Assembly: GCA_007117695.1 (NCBI GenBank)
Contig: SKFZ01000018.1
Span: 1-33,403 of the forward strand
Direction: 5' to 3'
Source: Bacilli bacterium
GTDB lineage: Bacteria; Bacillota_I; Bacilli_A; RF39; UBA660
DNA: 33,403 nt
Positions 18,689 to 27,822 of this stretch are shown piece by piece (position 1 is the stretch's first letter; the number at the start of each line of letters is the position of its first letter). The position numbers and the translations under genes are program-made. Under the pieces are notes generated by a model that was given only the letters and a program-made list of their open reading frames with translations, had not been told where the DNA came from and ran no database searches.

Positions 18689-19255
18689 CTAATCTTTTTC
18701 ATCAATTTTATACATTACCTCAGATACAATTAAAATAGCTAAAGGAACCATAACCAAAAACATAAATCCAATAGGATGGCTTACCACCTTGCTAATAAAA
18801 CTCAAAGTGTGACTTTTAAAAAGAACTACCCCGTAAACTTGATCACTCGTGATCGGCGGGTCTTCTTGATGATTGGCTATTCCTTGTGTATGGAAAATAA
18901 GCTCATCACCTGAATCATCAATTTTTATGACTCTATGAGTAACAACCTTGTTTTCAAATCCGCCTTCTTCACCTAAATAAACAACATCATCGCCAACTTC
19001 TATATTTTCTGGTGACCTCTCTTTAGATACAATCACATCTAAAACTTTATATTCTGGTTCCATACTACCAGTAATTATTGTAAATATTCTATATCCACCA
19101 ATAGTTACATTATTATCAAAAATTCTTTGAATAAGAATAACACTAACAATAAACACTACTAGTAATACTACCGCAACTTTAAATACCGCGGTAATTATTT
19201 TAAAAAACTTATTGTTCACTGACGTCATCTCCACTCTCTTCGTTTTCATCTTCAA
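18689..19255 (-). CDS. SipW-type signal peptidase I (S26B-like)
   Basis: ITGSMEPEY (Ser), VVTHRV (His), TQGIANHQEDPPI, VYGVVLF, C-terminal TM. Start uncertain among TTG 19255, ATG 19249, ATG 19228. Confidence 0.88.
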   Translation of the reverse strand: MKMKTKRVEMTSVNNKFFKIITAVFKVAVVLLVVFIVSVILIQRIFDNNVTIGGYRIFTIITGSMEPEYKVLDVIVSKERSPENIEVGDDVVYLGEEGGFENKVVTHRVIKIDDSGDELIFHTQGIANHQEDPPITSDQVYGVVLFKSHTLSFISKVVSHPIGFMFLVMVPLAILIVSEVMYKIDEKD

Positions 19256-20369
19256 TTAAATTTAATTCTTTTATACTTTCAACATAATTATTAATAGCTG
19301 TCTTAAATACTTTTTTAATTGAATCCTCATCAGCCAGGTCTTTATTGCTAATAACAACAAATTCTTTTTCAACTAAATCACTCAACTCTTCTTTGGTTAT
19401 GTTGTTATTAGTAGAAACTACTTTTTGAACCAAATTGGTAACTATTTTTTTTGTAACAACCTTCGCTCTTTCAGGACTCATTTCTTTTTGATTCATTGAA
19501 TTAACTACTAAGTAATTGAGCATAAAAGTTTCATCAATCATCTCCTTTAATCCAACATCATCTTTCAAAACATCTTTCCCTTTGTTAGTTTTTGACATAT
19601 CAGAAACATTGTTTTGCATGTAATTCCAGAGCTTAACAGCATACTGAAAATTTACATTTTTCAAAATAACATTAGTTCTCTTAATAGGTGATTGAACTTG
19701 TGCCACATTTAGCTTTTTTAAAGTTTGGAACAGATTGGAACTTTTAAATTCCATAATATAATCTTCAATTTTTTTAATTCTAACAGCTAAATTTGCTAAT
19801 TCACTATCTTTTTTTTGTCTATTGTCTTGATTAGCTTCAAAATTAACAGAAACATTAACTTCTTCTCCATCAAATTTACTTGATCCAGTATAACTCATGT
19901 TCTTTTTGTTTCTATTATCTGCATCTAAATTTATAAACCTTTTCTGCGTATTTAAATACATATCCATATTTACAATCAAACTATATATAAACCTGTTTTC
20001 GTATGTATTGAAATTTTCTTCTTTGTTAATATTCAAAATTTTAGATGGTCTAACATCACCTGTTTCCTCATCAAAGTCTTGAATAAAATTTGTATTTTTT
20101 GATAAATGTTTTATACTCTCTACAGTGATTCTTCTTGCCAACTCAATTTTTACAACTTCTTCCTCGTTAGCAATAAATCTATTTGGATTTCTTAGTATAT
20201 TATCTATGTATACTACACCTTCTTCAAAGAGTTTAACCCATTCGTCATCATATGAATATTCATCATAGTCATGGATAACTTCTAACGAAGAATCCAAAGA
20301 CTTAGCAAAAGAATCAACTTTTGCTTCATCAGTATTATTATATACATCTAATACTTTTAAATCCTTCAT
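19209..20369 (-). CDS. DUF2357-like protein partner of McrB-like ATPase
   Basis: NTYENRFIYSLIVNMDMYL and SPIKRTNVILKNVNFQYAVKLWNYM resemble DUF2357; no evident C-terminal PD-(D/E)xK. Confidence 0.6.
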   Translation of the reverse strand: MKDLKVLDVYNNTDEAKVDSFAKSLDSSLEVIHDYDEYSYDDEWVKLFEEGVVYIDNILRNPNRFIANEEEVVKIELARRITVESIKHLSKNTNFIQDFDEETGDVRPSKILNINKEENFNTYENRFIYSLIVNMDMYLNTQKRFINLDADNRNKKNMSYTGSSKFDGEEVNVSVNFEANQDNRQKKDSELANLAVRIKKIEDYIMEFKSSNLFQTLKKLNVAQVQSPIKRTNVILKNVNFQYAVKLWNYMQNNVSDMSKTNKGKDVLKDDVGLKEMIDETFMLNYLVVNSMNQKEMSPERAKVVTKKIVTNLVQKVVSTNNNITKEELSDLVEKEFVVISNKDLADEDSIKKVFKTAINNYVESIKELNLIEDENEESGDDVSEQ

Positions 20370-20394
20370 TAGGCACCCCTTCTTTATTTAACTA

Positions 20395-21924
20395 TTAAAC
20401 ATTTTTCTTGAGTCTTAATAAATACTCAATTGACTCTTTCATCTGGTTTTCTCCAAAAGTTTCATTTAAAAACTCAATATATCCATCAACTTCATCTCTG
20501 ATGTATGAAATATTTAATTGCTCAAATTTTCTAAGTATCTTTCTTGCAACAAAATAATCAACACCATCAATTTCTTTCCCACCGCATGCTACATAGACTG
20601 GGACAAATTTTCTAAGATGTGCAACAATACGGTTACCAAAGGCAATCCTAAAATGTTTAATTACATAATCATCCATTATTTCTAATTTATCTAAAGTTTC
20701 TTGCGATACTGCATACTTCTCAACAGCTTCACCAAATAACTTTTCAACATAAGAAAAATTAATATCCTGTGCTTCTATGTCTTTCGCCTCAAAAACTTGA
20801 CCTTTTTCGTTAATATCAATCGGCATAGCACGGTCATAAACTTTATCAGTAACCATAAATGTTGAATCATCATTATTGATTGTTCCGATATACCAAACAT
20901 TAGGTGCAATTTTTAATTTACCATTTTTTATATACTTAGGATCTGTATCCCACTCACTTGAAACAAGTTCAACAATCCATTCATCTTTATCTGGCATCTC
21001 AAGTATCGATAACATCTCAGCGAAATAATATTCAACTCTGGAAATGTTCATCTCATCAAGTATTACTGTGTATATTTCATCTGTGTATCCTGCTTTATAA
21101 ATTTCTTTAAGCACGTCAGTCTCATTAAACTTCTTAGTAAATTCGTTAAAATAACCAAAAAGCTCGGTTCTATCACGCCAAGATGGCTGAACTGATGCAA
21201 TACACGAATCATTTTTCAAAAATTTTCCCCATGCATATGCTAAGGAAGTTTTACCAGTACCAGAAATACCTTGTAATATAATCATTCTTGTTGAAGAAAG
21301 CGCTGCTATAAATAGTCTAATCATATCTTCACGATAATAAAGGCCTAATTGCGATGCTGCAAAATTTCTAAACATATCCACTAATTCTGGCAACGTGAAA
21401 TCATTCCCAAAATTTTCTTTGGTATAATTAGCATATTGTTGATCAAGAACATGAAGTTTAGAAAATCTATGATCATCACTTAAATCTTCAACTTCTTCCC
21501 CGTCTTCATCAAGATTATCAACATTCACTTTTTCACCCGGCTTTAACCCTAATTGGGAAACCTTCATAGAAAGTATATTTTCTTTTTCTTTCATCAACTT
21601 AACAACTTCAGAATTAAGTTTAGTAACTTCTTCTAACAATTCTTCTTGCTCAACTAAACTTGCCCTAAATCTAATATATTTTCTTATCAGAAAATATACT
21701 AGTAGCCCTATTAAAATTGCTAATATTAGAAAAACAGCAATAGTTAAACCAACAAAAATCCACTCTGTACCAGTGAAGTCTTGTTTATAGTAATCTATAA
21801 CACTTCTATATGAAGCAATATCAAAAATTTTGACGATACCTTCGCCAATCGAGCGGATTATAAAAAAAACACCGCTGAAAAACACTGCTAAAAAATCATA
21901 TAAAAATCTTAAAAATGCTTGCAT
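20395..21924 (-). CDS. Membrane-anchored McrB-like AAA+ ATPase
   Basis: Two N-terminal TM segments; Walker A GISGTGKTS, SVQPSWRDRTELFGYFN, Walker B VILDEMNISRVEYYFAEML, VWYIGTINNDDS, DRA. Confidence 0.85.
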   Translation of the reverse strand: MQAFLRFLYDFLAVFFSGVFFIIRSIGEGIVKIFDIASYRSVIDYYKQDFTGTEWIFVGLTIAVFLILAILIGLLVYFLIRKYIRFRASLVEQEELLEEVTKLNSEVVKLMKEKENILSMKVSQLGLKPGEKVNVDNLDEDGEEVEDLSDDHRFSKLHVLDQQYANYTKENFGNDFTLPELVDMFRNFAASQLGLYYREDMIRLFIAALSSTRMIILQGISGTGKTSLAYAWGKFLKNDSCIASVQPSWRDRTELFGYFNEFTKKFNETDVLKEIYKAGYTDEIYTVILDEMNISRVEYYFAEMLSILEMPDKDEWIVELVSSEWDTDPKYIKNGKLKIAPNVWYIGTINNDDSTFMVTDKVYDRAMPIDINEKGQVFEAKDIEAQDINFSYVEKLFGEAVEKYAVSQETLDKLEIMDDYVIKHFRIAFGNRIVAHLRKFVPVYVACGGKEIDGVDYFVARKILRKFEQLNISYIRDEVDGYIEFLNETFGENQMKESIEYLLRLKKNV

Positions 21925-21945
21925 ATTTCTCTCCTATCTAAGGCG

Positions 21946-22929
21946 CTATCTTAAAACAACAACGTTTTTTCTGTCTTTAATTTTCGGGTAATAAATAGAT
22001 TGTGAACTAACCAAAATAAATCTAAAAACGTTTAAAAGTTCTATATTCACATCAGACATCGTAAATGCCTCATCTATTATAACCGCATACTTGTAACCTA
22101 ATCTCATATTTGTGTAATAACTTTCACGATCTTTAATAAATTCTGAAAATTTTATTTTTAAAATAACCTTTTCTTTACAAATGTCATTACTAATAATACC
22201 TAATATTTCACTTTGCTTAACTTTTTTATTATTTAATCCAATAGAGTAATTAACTAAGTACTTTTTCTTGAATTCTCCTTTTATAACGTCTAGCAACACC
22301 CTTGATGAAACTAAATTGTACTCTACTAAATGACTGTCTTCTTTTATATCTTTTGATGTAAAAACTTTATTTATAGCACTATCATTATATAATTTAGGGA
22401 ACTTTAGGTTATGGTTTAGTTGAGTATTATAAAGTCCATCATTATTAACCAAATAAAATTCAATGCTGAAATTTTTACAAATTGTAGAGTCAATAAATGT
22501 TTTTTTCTTTAATAAGTCTTCTTTTACCATTTCAAATATTTTATCTTTAAATTTTTTGCTTTTGATAATACCTAACTCTTTTTCTCTAAAATCTTCAAGC
22601 TGATTAATAACTAATTGAACCGAATCACATTCCTTAACGGCGTCAAAATACAGTAAAAATTTAAACATAGAAAATGTCTTTTTTAAAATATCAAAATTTT
22701 CACATTCTTCTTTCATTTCCTCAAACTTGTTGACCATTGTTAACCCAATATTGTTTTGAAAATCTTCATACTCTTTCAATCCAATATTATAATATCTGAT
22801 ATCTACATAAGTTTTTAAAAGCTGATCAAAAATATCTTGATTAAAATGTTTCGCCATAATAGTAACGGCGTATTTATTTAAGCAGCTTTTTGAAAAAATT
22901 ATATATTCATCCACCAAATTATGTTTCAT
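21946..22929 (-). CDS. Conserved-looking unknown protein, first gene of AAA+/SipW operon
   Basis: ORF with SD GGGGGA before ATG 22929; no recognised domain; 21-nt gap to AAA+ gene. Confidence 0.7.
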   Translation of the reverse strand: MKHNLVDEYIIFSKSCLNKYAVTIMAKHFNQDIFDQLLKTYVDIRYYNIGLKEYEDFQNNIGLTMVNKFEEMKEECENFDILKKTFSMFKFLLYFDAVKECDSVQLVINQLEDFREKELGIIKSKKFKDKIFEMVKEDLLKKKTFIDSTICKNFSIEFYLVNNDGLYNTQLNHNLKFPKLYNDSAINKVFTSKDIKEDSHLVEYNLVSSRVLLDVIKGEFKKKYLVNYSIGLNNKKVKQSEILGIISNDICKEKVILKIKFSEFIKDRESYYTNMRLGYKYAVIIDEAFTMSDVNIELLNVFRFILVSSQSIYYPKIKDRKNVVVLR

Positions 22930-23054
22930 ATGATCCCCCTTATATTCTTGACAATTTATACTTTTATACAAATAAGTTTTAATGTTTAAAGTGTTTTTTT
23001 ATTTTTTTTTCCAAACGTAAAATCACTTTATTTCACTCATATCTTTACTTTATA

Positions 23055-23084
23055 AGTATATCATATTATTTAATTAATGTGCAA
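23055..23084 (-). promoter_or_regulatory. Promoter for 22929->18078 operon
   Basis: TTGCAC (23084-23079), 18-bp spacer, TATACT (23060-23055). Confidence 0.6.
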
Positions 23085-23107
23085 CAAATATGGCGTTTGA
23101 CACAATG

Positions 23108-23136
23108 AAAAAAGATAACAAATCTGTTACCTTTTC
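23108..23136 (-). terminator. Terminator after 23160 LamG gene
   Basis: Minus strand GAAAAGGTAACA-gatt-TGTTATCTTTTTT. Confidence 0.75.
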
Positions 23137-23159
23137 TCCTTTTTTTAAAAGCTGCTTCT

Positions 23160-24776
23160 TTAATCAAGCCATTTTCCACTAATATATTGTTCTAACTGAT
23201 TACGTTCCTCAGTTGACAGAACTGAGTTATATACTATATTTTCTGCAACATCACCAGTAAAATAAGGATAATTAGCTAAATTATTACGTGAACTACCAAT
23301 ATAATAATTTTCTCCTTGATTTCCAGAGGTGCCAACAGGCAAAGTCACACTAGAACCACCATTTAAGTAGCCTCTCGCCACGCTTCCATCCCATGTGACT
23401 AATATGTGATGCCATGTACCTTGAGGAATATTTGAACCAACGGTTTGCAAAGCCCCATTAGTGTTTCCTCTTAATCGTACTCGAACATCATTGTTTTGCA
23501 TGTAAATAGCAAAAGTTGTTGCTCCTCCAATACCACCTGCTGCTCCGGCGATAATACCATCCTCTCCGGTATGTCTAAACACAAGTGATAAGCTCCAAAA
23601 ATTGCTGGAAACCGCATGAAAATTATTAACCTCAGTATTCAAAGAAGTTTCGAAATAATCTTCATTAAATCGAACAAATGGTTTATCCTCCATTTTATAT
23701 GTTGGAACTCTTCCGCCTATTGTTTGAAACGCATCATTTTCATGAGATGATAAATCTGGCCAATCATTAATTGGGTCTCCATCACTTAAACCCGAAATAG
23801 CATAACTATCTAAATGAAGAACCATTCCACTTGTCGGTACAGTTGGTTCAGTAACTTGATCATTTAAAGAATATGTTACTTCAACTATTGAATCTTCATT
23901 AACAAATGGATAAGTATGATCATTTTGATCATCAACTTTATAAAATTTAGTTCTAACACTTGAAATTGCATCTATTTTAAACGAAATAAAGTTAATGTAT
24001 TCATGACCATCTATTGTCTCGGTTTCTATTCTTAAAGACTCAATATAAATATCACTAGTCATATTTAATCTAAGTACGTTTGGATCGAAACTAAACTCAA
24101 CAATAGAAGATGCACACTTTTGTTTATTTTCTTCACTTAAACCTAAATAAGTTTGGATGTCTATAGTATCATATATATCATAACTTTCAAACGGTTCTAA
24201 AACAGTATAGTAATCTAAAGTATTAGTAACACTTAACTCTAAATAAGGATCACCAACTCCATCATCTATTCTATGTGACAATCCATAATGGCCCACTTGC
24301 AAAACAAATTCTGCACTAAGTTCTTTTTCATACGGTGAAGTTGACTTAACCGCCACTTCAATAGAAATAGTATCTTGATCCTGCAAAGTAACATTTGGAG
24401 CAACGGTCGCAATAAAATAATCAGTGCTATTAGAGCTATAAATAGTACCCTCTGATTTACTAACACTACAATTTGCATTTGATGAACATGAGTATGTTAC
24501 ATCATAATCCACGTCAGTTGTTGTTTTTAACATATTATTATCTAATGTATTTAAATTAATAATAATATCATAGGAGTCAACACCATTGTAATCGTTAATT
24601 TGATAATGGGCATGACTTTCGGTTAACTTATCACTTTGGAAAAAGAAGTTTTGTGTCACAAAGAAACTATCTCTGATCTCCACATATACAAATCTACCTA
24701 ATGTCGAAATAACAACAATACTTATTAAAATCAAAAAAATTAATACTGTGTTCATTTTTTTTATTTTTTCAATCAT
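23160..24776 (-). CDS. Membrane-anchored/secreted protein with C-terminal LamG/ConA-like lectin domain
   Basis: N-terminal TM; GMVLHLDSYAISGLSDGDPINDWPDLSSHENDAFQ...QGTWHHILVTWDGS...YFTGDVAENIVYNSVLSTEERNQLEQYISGKWL. Confidence 0.8.
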   Translation of the reverse strand: MIEKIKKMNTVLIFLILISIVVISTLGRFVYVEIRDSFFVTQNFFFQSDKLTESHAHYQINDYNGVDSYDIIINLNTLDNNMLKTTTDVDYDVTYSCSSNANCSVSKSEGTIYSSNSTDYFIATVAPNVTLQDQDTISIEVAVKSTSPYEKELSAEFVLQVGHYGLSHRIDDGVGDPYLELSVTNTLDYYTVLEPFESYDIYDTIDIQTYLGLSEENKQKCASSIVEFSFDPNVLRLNMTSDIYIESLRIETETIDGHEYINFISFKIDAISSVRTKFYKVDDQNDHTYPFVNEDSIVEVTYSLNDQVTEPTVPTSGMVLHLDSYAISGLSDGDPINDWPDLSSHENDAFQTIGGRVPTYKMEDKPFVRFNEDYFETSLNTEVNNFHAVSSNFWSLSLVFRHTGEDGIIAGAAGGIGGATTFAIYMQNNDVRVRLRGNTNGALQTVGSNIPQGTWHHILVTWDGSVARGYLNGGSSVTLPVGTSGNQGENYYIGSSRNNLANYPYFTGDVAENIVYNSVLSTEERNQLEQYISGKWLD

Positions 24777-25281
24777 CTGATTTCACCTCTTTTTTGAATG
24801 AAATCTTTGTCTTTTTAACAATATATAACCAAAACACGAAAAGTGGTAATACTAAAAATGTGAAATATACCGGCCCACTTGTAAGTATTCTAATACAATT
24901 TCCAATTTTAGTTATTTCTCTTACATCATCTGAGTTCGCTATCACGTAACTACTAGATAAATATTTATTATTATCAAGAAAATACGTTGTTTCATTTTTG
25001 CTCACTTCTATAACTTCTAAAACTTTTGCATGCAAAATTTCATTAGAAGCATTATAGCTATTAAAAAACAAAATGTAATCACTAACTTCTATATTTTTTT
25101 TATTTATATCCGCAATTATTAGAGAATGGTTTTCATAAGGATGGTTTTCATTTGCTACAAAAACAACCTTATTCCCAAAATTTGATACACCAAATCCGAC
25201 AAAAGTTAAAAAATATGCCACTAGCATACTAACTAAAACTATATAAGTAATGATGATAGAAATCCACCTTTTTTTTATCAT
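24769..25281 (-). CDS. Signal peptidase I-like membrane protein lacking recognisable catalytic motifs
   Basis: TM-beta domain-TM layout with VSDYILFFNSYN, ILHAKVLEVIEV, TYFLDNNKYLSSSYVIAN aligning to SipW landmarks, but no SMxP or THRV. Confidence 0.6.
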   Translation of the reverse strand: MIKKRWISIIITYIVLVSMLVAYFLTFVGFGVSNFGNKVVFVANENHPYENHSLIIADINKKNIEVSDYILFFNSYNASNEILHAKVLEVIEVSKNETTYFLDNNKYLSSSYVIANSDDVREITKIGNCIRILTSGPVYFTFLVLPLFVFWLYIVKKTKISFKKEVKSDD

Positions 25282-25296
25282 TGTTTCACCATTTTT

Positions 25297-25326
25297 AGTA
25301 TATCATATAAAACCTTTTTTTTGCAA
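25297..25326 (-). promoter_or_regulatory. Promoter for 25281->23160 unit
   Basis: TTGCAA (25326-25321), 18-bp spacer, TATACT (25302-25297). Confidence 0.6.
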
Positions 25327-25350
25327 CTAAATAAAAGCTTCATTCAAAAC

Positions 25351-25378
25351 AAAAAACAACCGAAGTTGGTTGTTTTTT
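25351..25378 (-). terminator. Terminator after 25389 gene
   Basis: AAAAAACAACC/GGTTGTTTTTT stem, 6-nt loop. Confidence 0.85.
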
Positions 25379-25388
25379 AATTGCTTAT

Positions 25389-26375
25389 TTAAGCTGGATC
25401 TATAGTTAATTGAATATCAAATATTGCATTACCGCCTGAAGCAGTATTTTCAGTATCTATATCTTGTCCTTCAATCCATAAGTAAAGTCTCATCTTAGTA
25501 ATTCCTTCGCTTAAGTTGAAAACAGGTACATAATCTGAGAAATCTTCTTCAGTTAAATAATCAGGCGTTACATCTGTGAAAAACTGTGAATAATTAGCTT
25601 CAGTTGCATCTCCAACTAAAACATCATCTTCTGTAGTTATTTCTGAATGTACACCAGAGTATGGCACTGCACTAACACCATCAACTGTAAGTCCATATGT
25701 GTTACTTGCATGAGCTATAGCTGCTGCTGTATGAGAATTATAGTTAGGTTCCCAAATGTATACACTAGCGCCTTCACCTGCATTCAATGATTGAATGTCA
25801 TTTGTTGAGCTACCTATAGCAGTTGTTCCTAAATTAACAAATGCTACACGAGTTGCATTTTTTATACCTGTATCAGTTGCATCTGGTGTAGAAACTCCTG
25901 AATTAGGTGTTAAATACAATTGTTCTGGTGCACTACCATCTAATCTAAAGAATAAATCAAATGCAATGAATCTACCATTTGGATTATTTCTTGTTTCTTC
26001 AAATTGTGTTGTAGTTAAAATGTAGTTACCACCAGTATTTGTTTCAACTACACCATAAAACATTTCCATACGGCCTTCTTCGTTCATATTACCAATTGTA
26101 GAAACAGGTTCTAAAACTTCTGGTATTTGATTAACACTCGATTCATATGTGTCAGCAATGTCTCTTAGTTCTTCAACATCAATAATTGACCTCCAGCTAA
26201 TACCGTCGGCTGACACTTGAATACCACCTTGTGCCTCTACGTTAACTTGAATAGAACTAATAGATACTGTTCTATTCGCAGTAAACCATGCATAAGTTGC
26301 AGTCGATAAGAATACAGCTGTCGAGAACAACATTGTAAGTAACAACAAGACCCTTCTTTTTTGTTTTGTTTTCAT
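25389..26375 (-). CDS. TasA/camelysin-like secreted protein with SipW-cognate signal and WIEGQDID motif; candidate major subunit
   Basis: MKTKQKRRVLLLLTMLFSTAVFLSTATYAWFTANRT; KMRLYLWIEGQDIDTENTASGG; SD GGAGG before ATG 26375; paralog of 15582..16583. Confidence 0.8.
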   Translation of the reverse strand: MKTKQKRRVLLLLTMLFSTAVFLSTATYAWFTANRTVSISSIQVNVEAQGGIQVSADGISWRSIIDVEELRDIADTYESSVNQIPEVLEPVSTIGNMNEEGRMEMFYGVVETNTGGNYILTTTQFEETRNNPNGRFIAFDLFFRLDGSAPEQLYLTPNSGVSTPDATDTGIKNATRVAFVNLGTTAIGSSTNDIQSLNAGEGASVYIWEPNYNSHTAAAIAHASNTYGLTVDGVSAVPYSGVHSEITTEDDVLVGDATEANYSQFFTDVTPDYLTEEDFSDYVPVFNLSEGITKMRLYLWIEGQDIDTENTASGGNAIFDIQLTIDPA

Positions 26376-26420
26376 ATTTCCTCCTTCCACAACAATATGG
26401 TCTTCCATATCATTGACTTA

Positions 26421-26449
26421 ATGATATCATACTGATTTTTTTTTTACAA
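26421..26449 (-). promoter_or_regulatory. Promoter for 25389..26375
   Basis: TTGTAA (26449-26444), 17-bp spacer, TATCAT (26426-26421). Confidence 0.6.
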
Positions 26450-26511
26450 TATTTTTTTTACCATGTTTACACATTAATACAATTTTTTTTAATCTAGAAA
26501 GGCTTTCTAAG

Positions 26512-26534
26512 ACACAAAAAAATGGTTTTGTGTA
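26512..26534 (-). terminator. Probable terminator after 26539 gene
   Basis: ACACAAAA / TTTTGTGT stem just past the stop codon; weak U tract. Confidence 0.45.
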
Positions 26535-26538
26535 AAAA

Positions 26539-27822
26539 TTACCACCCTAACCATTTTTCGCCTAAATAATTTTCTACTATTTTCCGTTCACCTTCCAAAA
26601 GTGATGTTTCATATATGATTATTTCAGCAATATCACCGACCCAGTTTCTAGCAGTTGTGTCAGCTTGTCTACCTATTCCAACAGAAGAATCTTGAGTAGC
26701 TAAACTACTATAATTAACACTTGATGCTTGTTCTATTCCATCAACAAACATATTCATAGTACTACCATCACCACTTACCGTTATCATAGTTGGTTCTGTC
26801 GAAGCATCTGAATCACTTTCAACCGTGCTAGTGCCCATGCTGCTTTGTCTAAACGCCCATTTATTATCCCATTGGACTAACCACCAATTTCTATTAGTGT
26901 GGCCACTTTCCTTGGAAGTTATAGTTCTAATGCTGCCAGTCCCAGTCGTTCTAGACTCTAAGTTTACTACTGCAAAAATGGTTATTTCGGGGTTAATTCT
27001 AAGTGAATCATCATCCAAAATAGACAAATCACTACCTCCATCATAGCGAACTACTGGAAGTCCGTTCATCTGGTTTGTTCGATAAACGGGTCTTTCACTT
27101 GGTGTGGACTGCATTGCATCATTACCTTTACCTGATAAATCACTCCATATTGAAACATAGTCTTGATCAGACAATCCAGAAATCGATGAAGCATCTAAGT
27201 GGAGAACTCTACCTTCTGTAACAGTTAATTTTGAATCCATAACTTGTCTTGAATCAATAGTTATCTCAATACTTTCAATCATATTTTGATAACTGTATGA
27301 TATATATTCTAAAGGAAAATATATTACTAATGTATATTCATTTGTTTCATCATAAAAATAATTAAAATATTCAGTAGGCGTTTCAAACATTCTAAAATAA
27401 GTCCCATGTTCATCTTGTTCCACTACTTCTGTTGCGATCGGGGTTGCTTCAGGCGACTCGTAATCTTCATTCATATAAAGTTCATAAACTAATGGCAAAT
27501 TAGTTGTAGACTTGATTGTTAAATCATACTCCATCACAGTCTCCAGCTTTCTTTCGCCATCATTATTAGAAATCGAGAAATTAAAAACATATGGTGAATT
27601 TGATGGAACTAAATCATGAAGTCTAACGTTATCATGTGTATAACTAGTATCTAAAACATAGTATGCAACAGGAGATTGAACTTCTGATGCAGTGAAAGTC
27701 TCATATCTTGAGTATGTGTATGGAAACATGAAAAGTAGTATTAACAACGAAATAAACAATAGAAAAACTTTGAAAAAGCTAACTTTTATACTAGCGGTCA
27801 AGATTATCACCACATTCCTCAA
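26539..27822 (-). CDS. Secreted LamG/ConA-like lectin-domain protein with matrix-type N-terminus
   Basis: FLLFISLLILLFMFPYTYSRYETF; GRVLHLDASSISGLSDQDYVSIWSDLSGKGNDAMQ...WVGDIAEIIIYETSLLEGERKIVENYLGEKWLGW. Start codon uncertain (TTG/GTG candidates). Confidence 0.78.
   Translation of the reverse strand: MRNVVIILTASIKVSFFKVFLLFISLLILLFMFPYTYSRYETFTASEVQSPVAYYVLDTSYTHDNVRLHDLVPSNSPYVFNFSISNNDGERKLETVMEYDLTIKSTTNLPLVYELYMNEDYESPEATPIATEVVEQDEHGTYFRMFETPTEYFNYFYDETNEYTLVIYFPLEYISYSYQNMIESIEITIDSRQVMDSKLTVTEGRVLHLDASSISGLSDQDYVSIWSDLSGKGNDAMQSTPSERPVYRTNQMNGLPVVRYDGGSDLSILDDDSLRINPEITIFAVVNLESRTTGTGSIRTITSKESGHTNRNWWLVQWDNKWAFRQSSMGTSTVESDSDASTEPTMITVSGDGSTMNMFVDGIEQASSVNYSSLATQDSSVGIGRQADTTARNWVGDIAEIIIYETSLLEGERKIVENYLGEKWLGW

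Noticed and set aside
19209-22929. Straight annotation as a type IV McrBC restriction system
   Set aside because: No visible McrC nuclease, DNA-binding domain or methylase; ATPase is membrane anchored. Retained only as an alternative.
26474-26500. Palindrome TAGAAAG-G-CTTTCTA near 26475-26490 as terminator
   Set aside because: Followed by an A-rich rather than U-rich tract on the minus strand; the adjacent ACACAAAA/TTTTGTGT stem is the better candidate.
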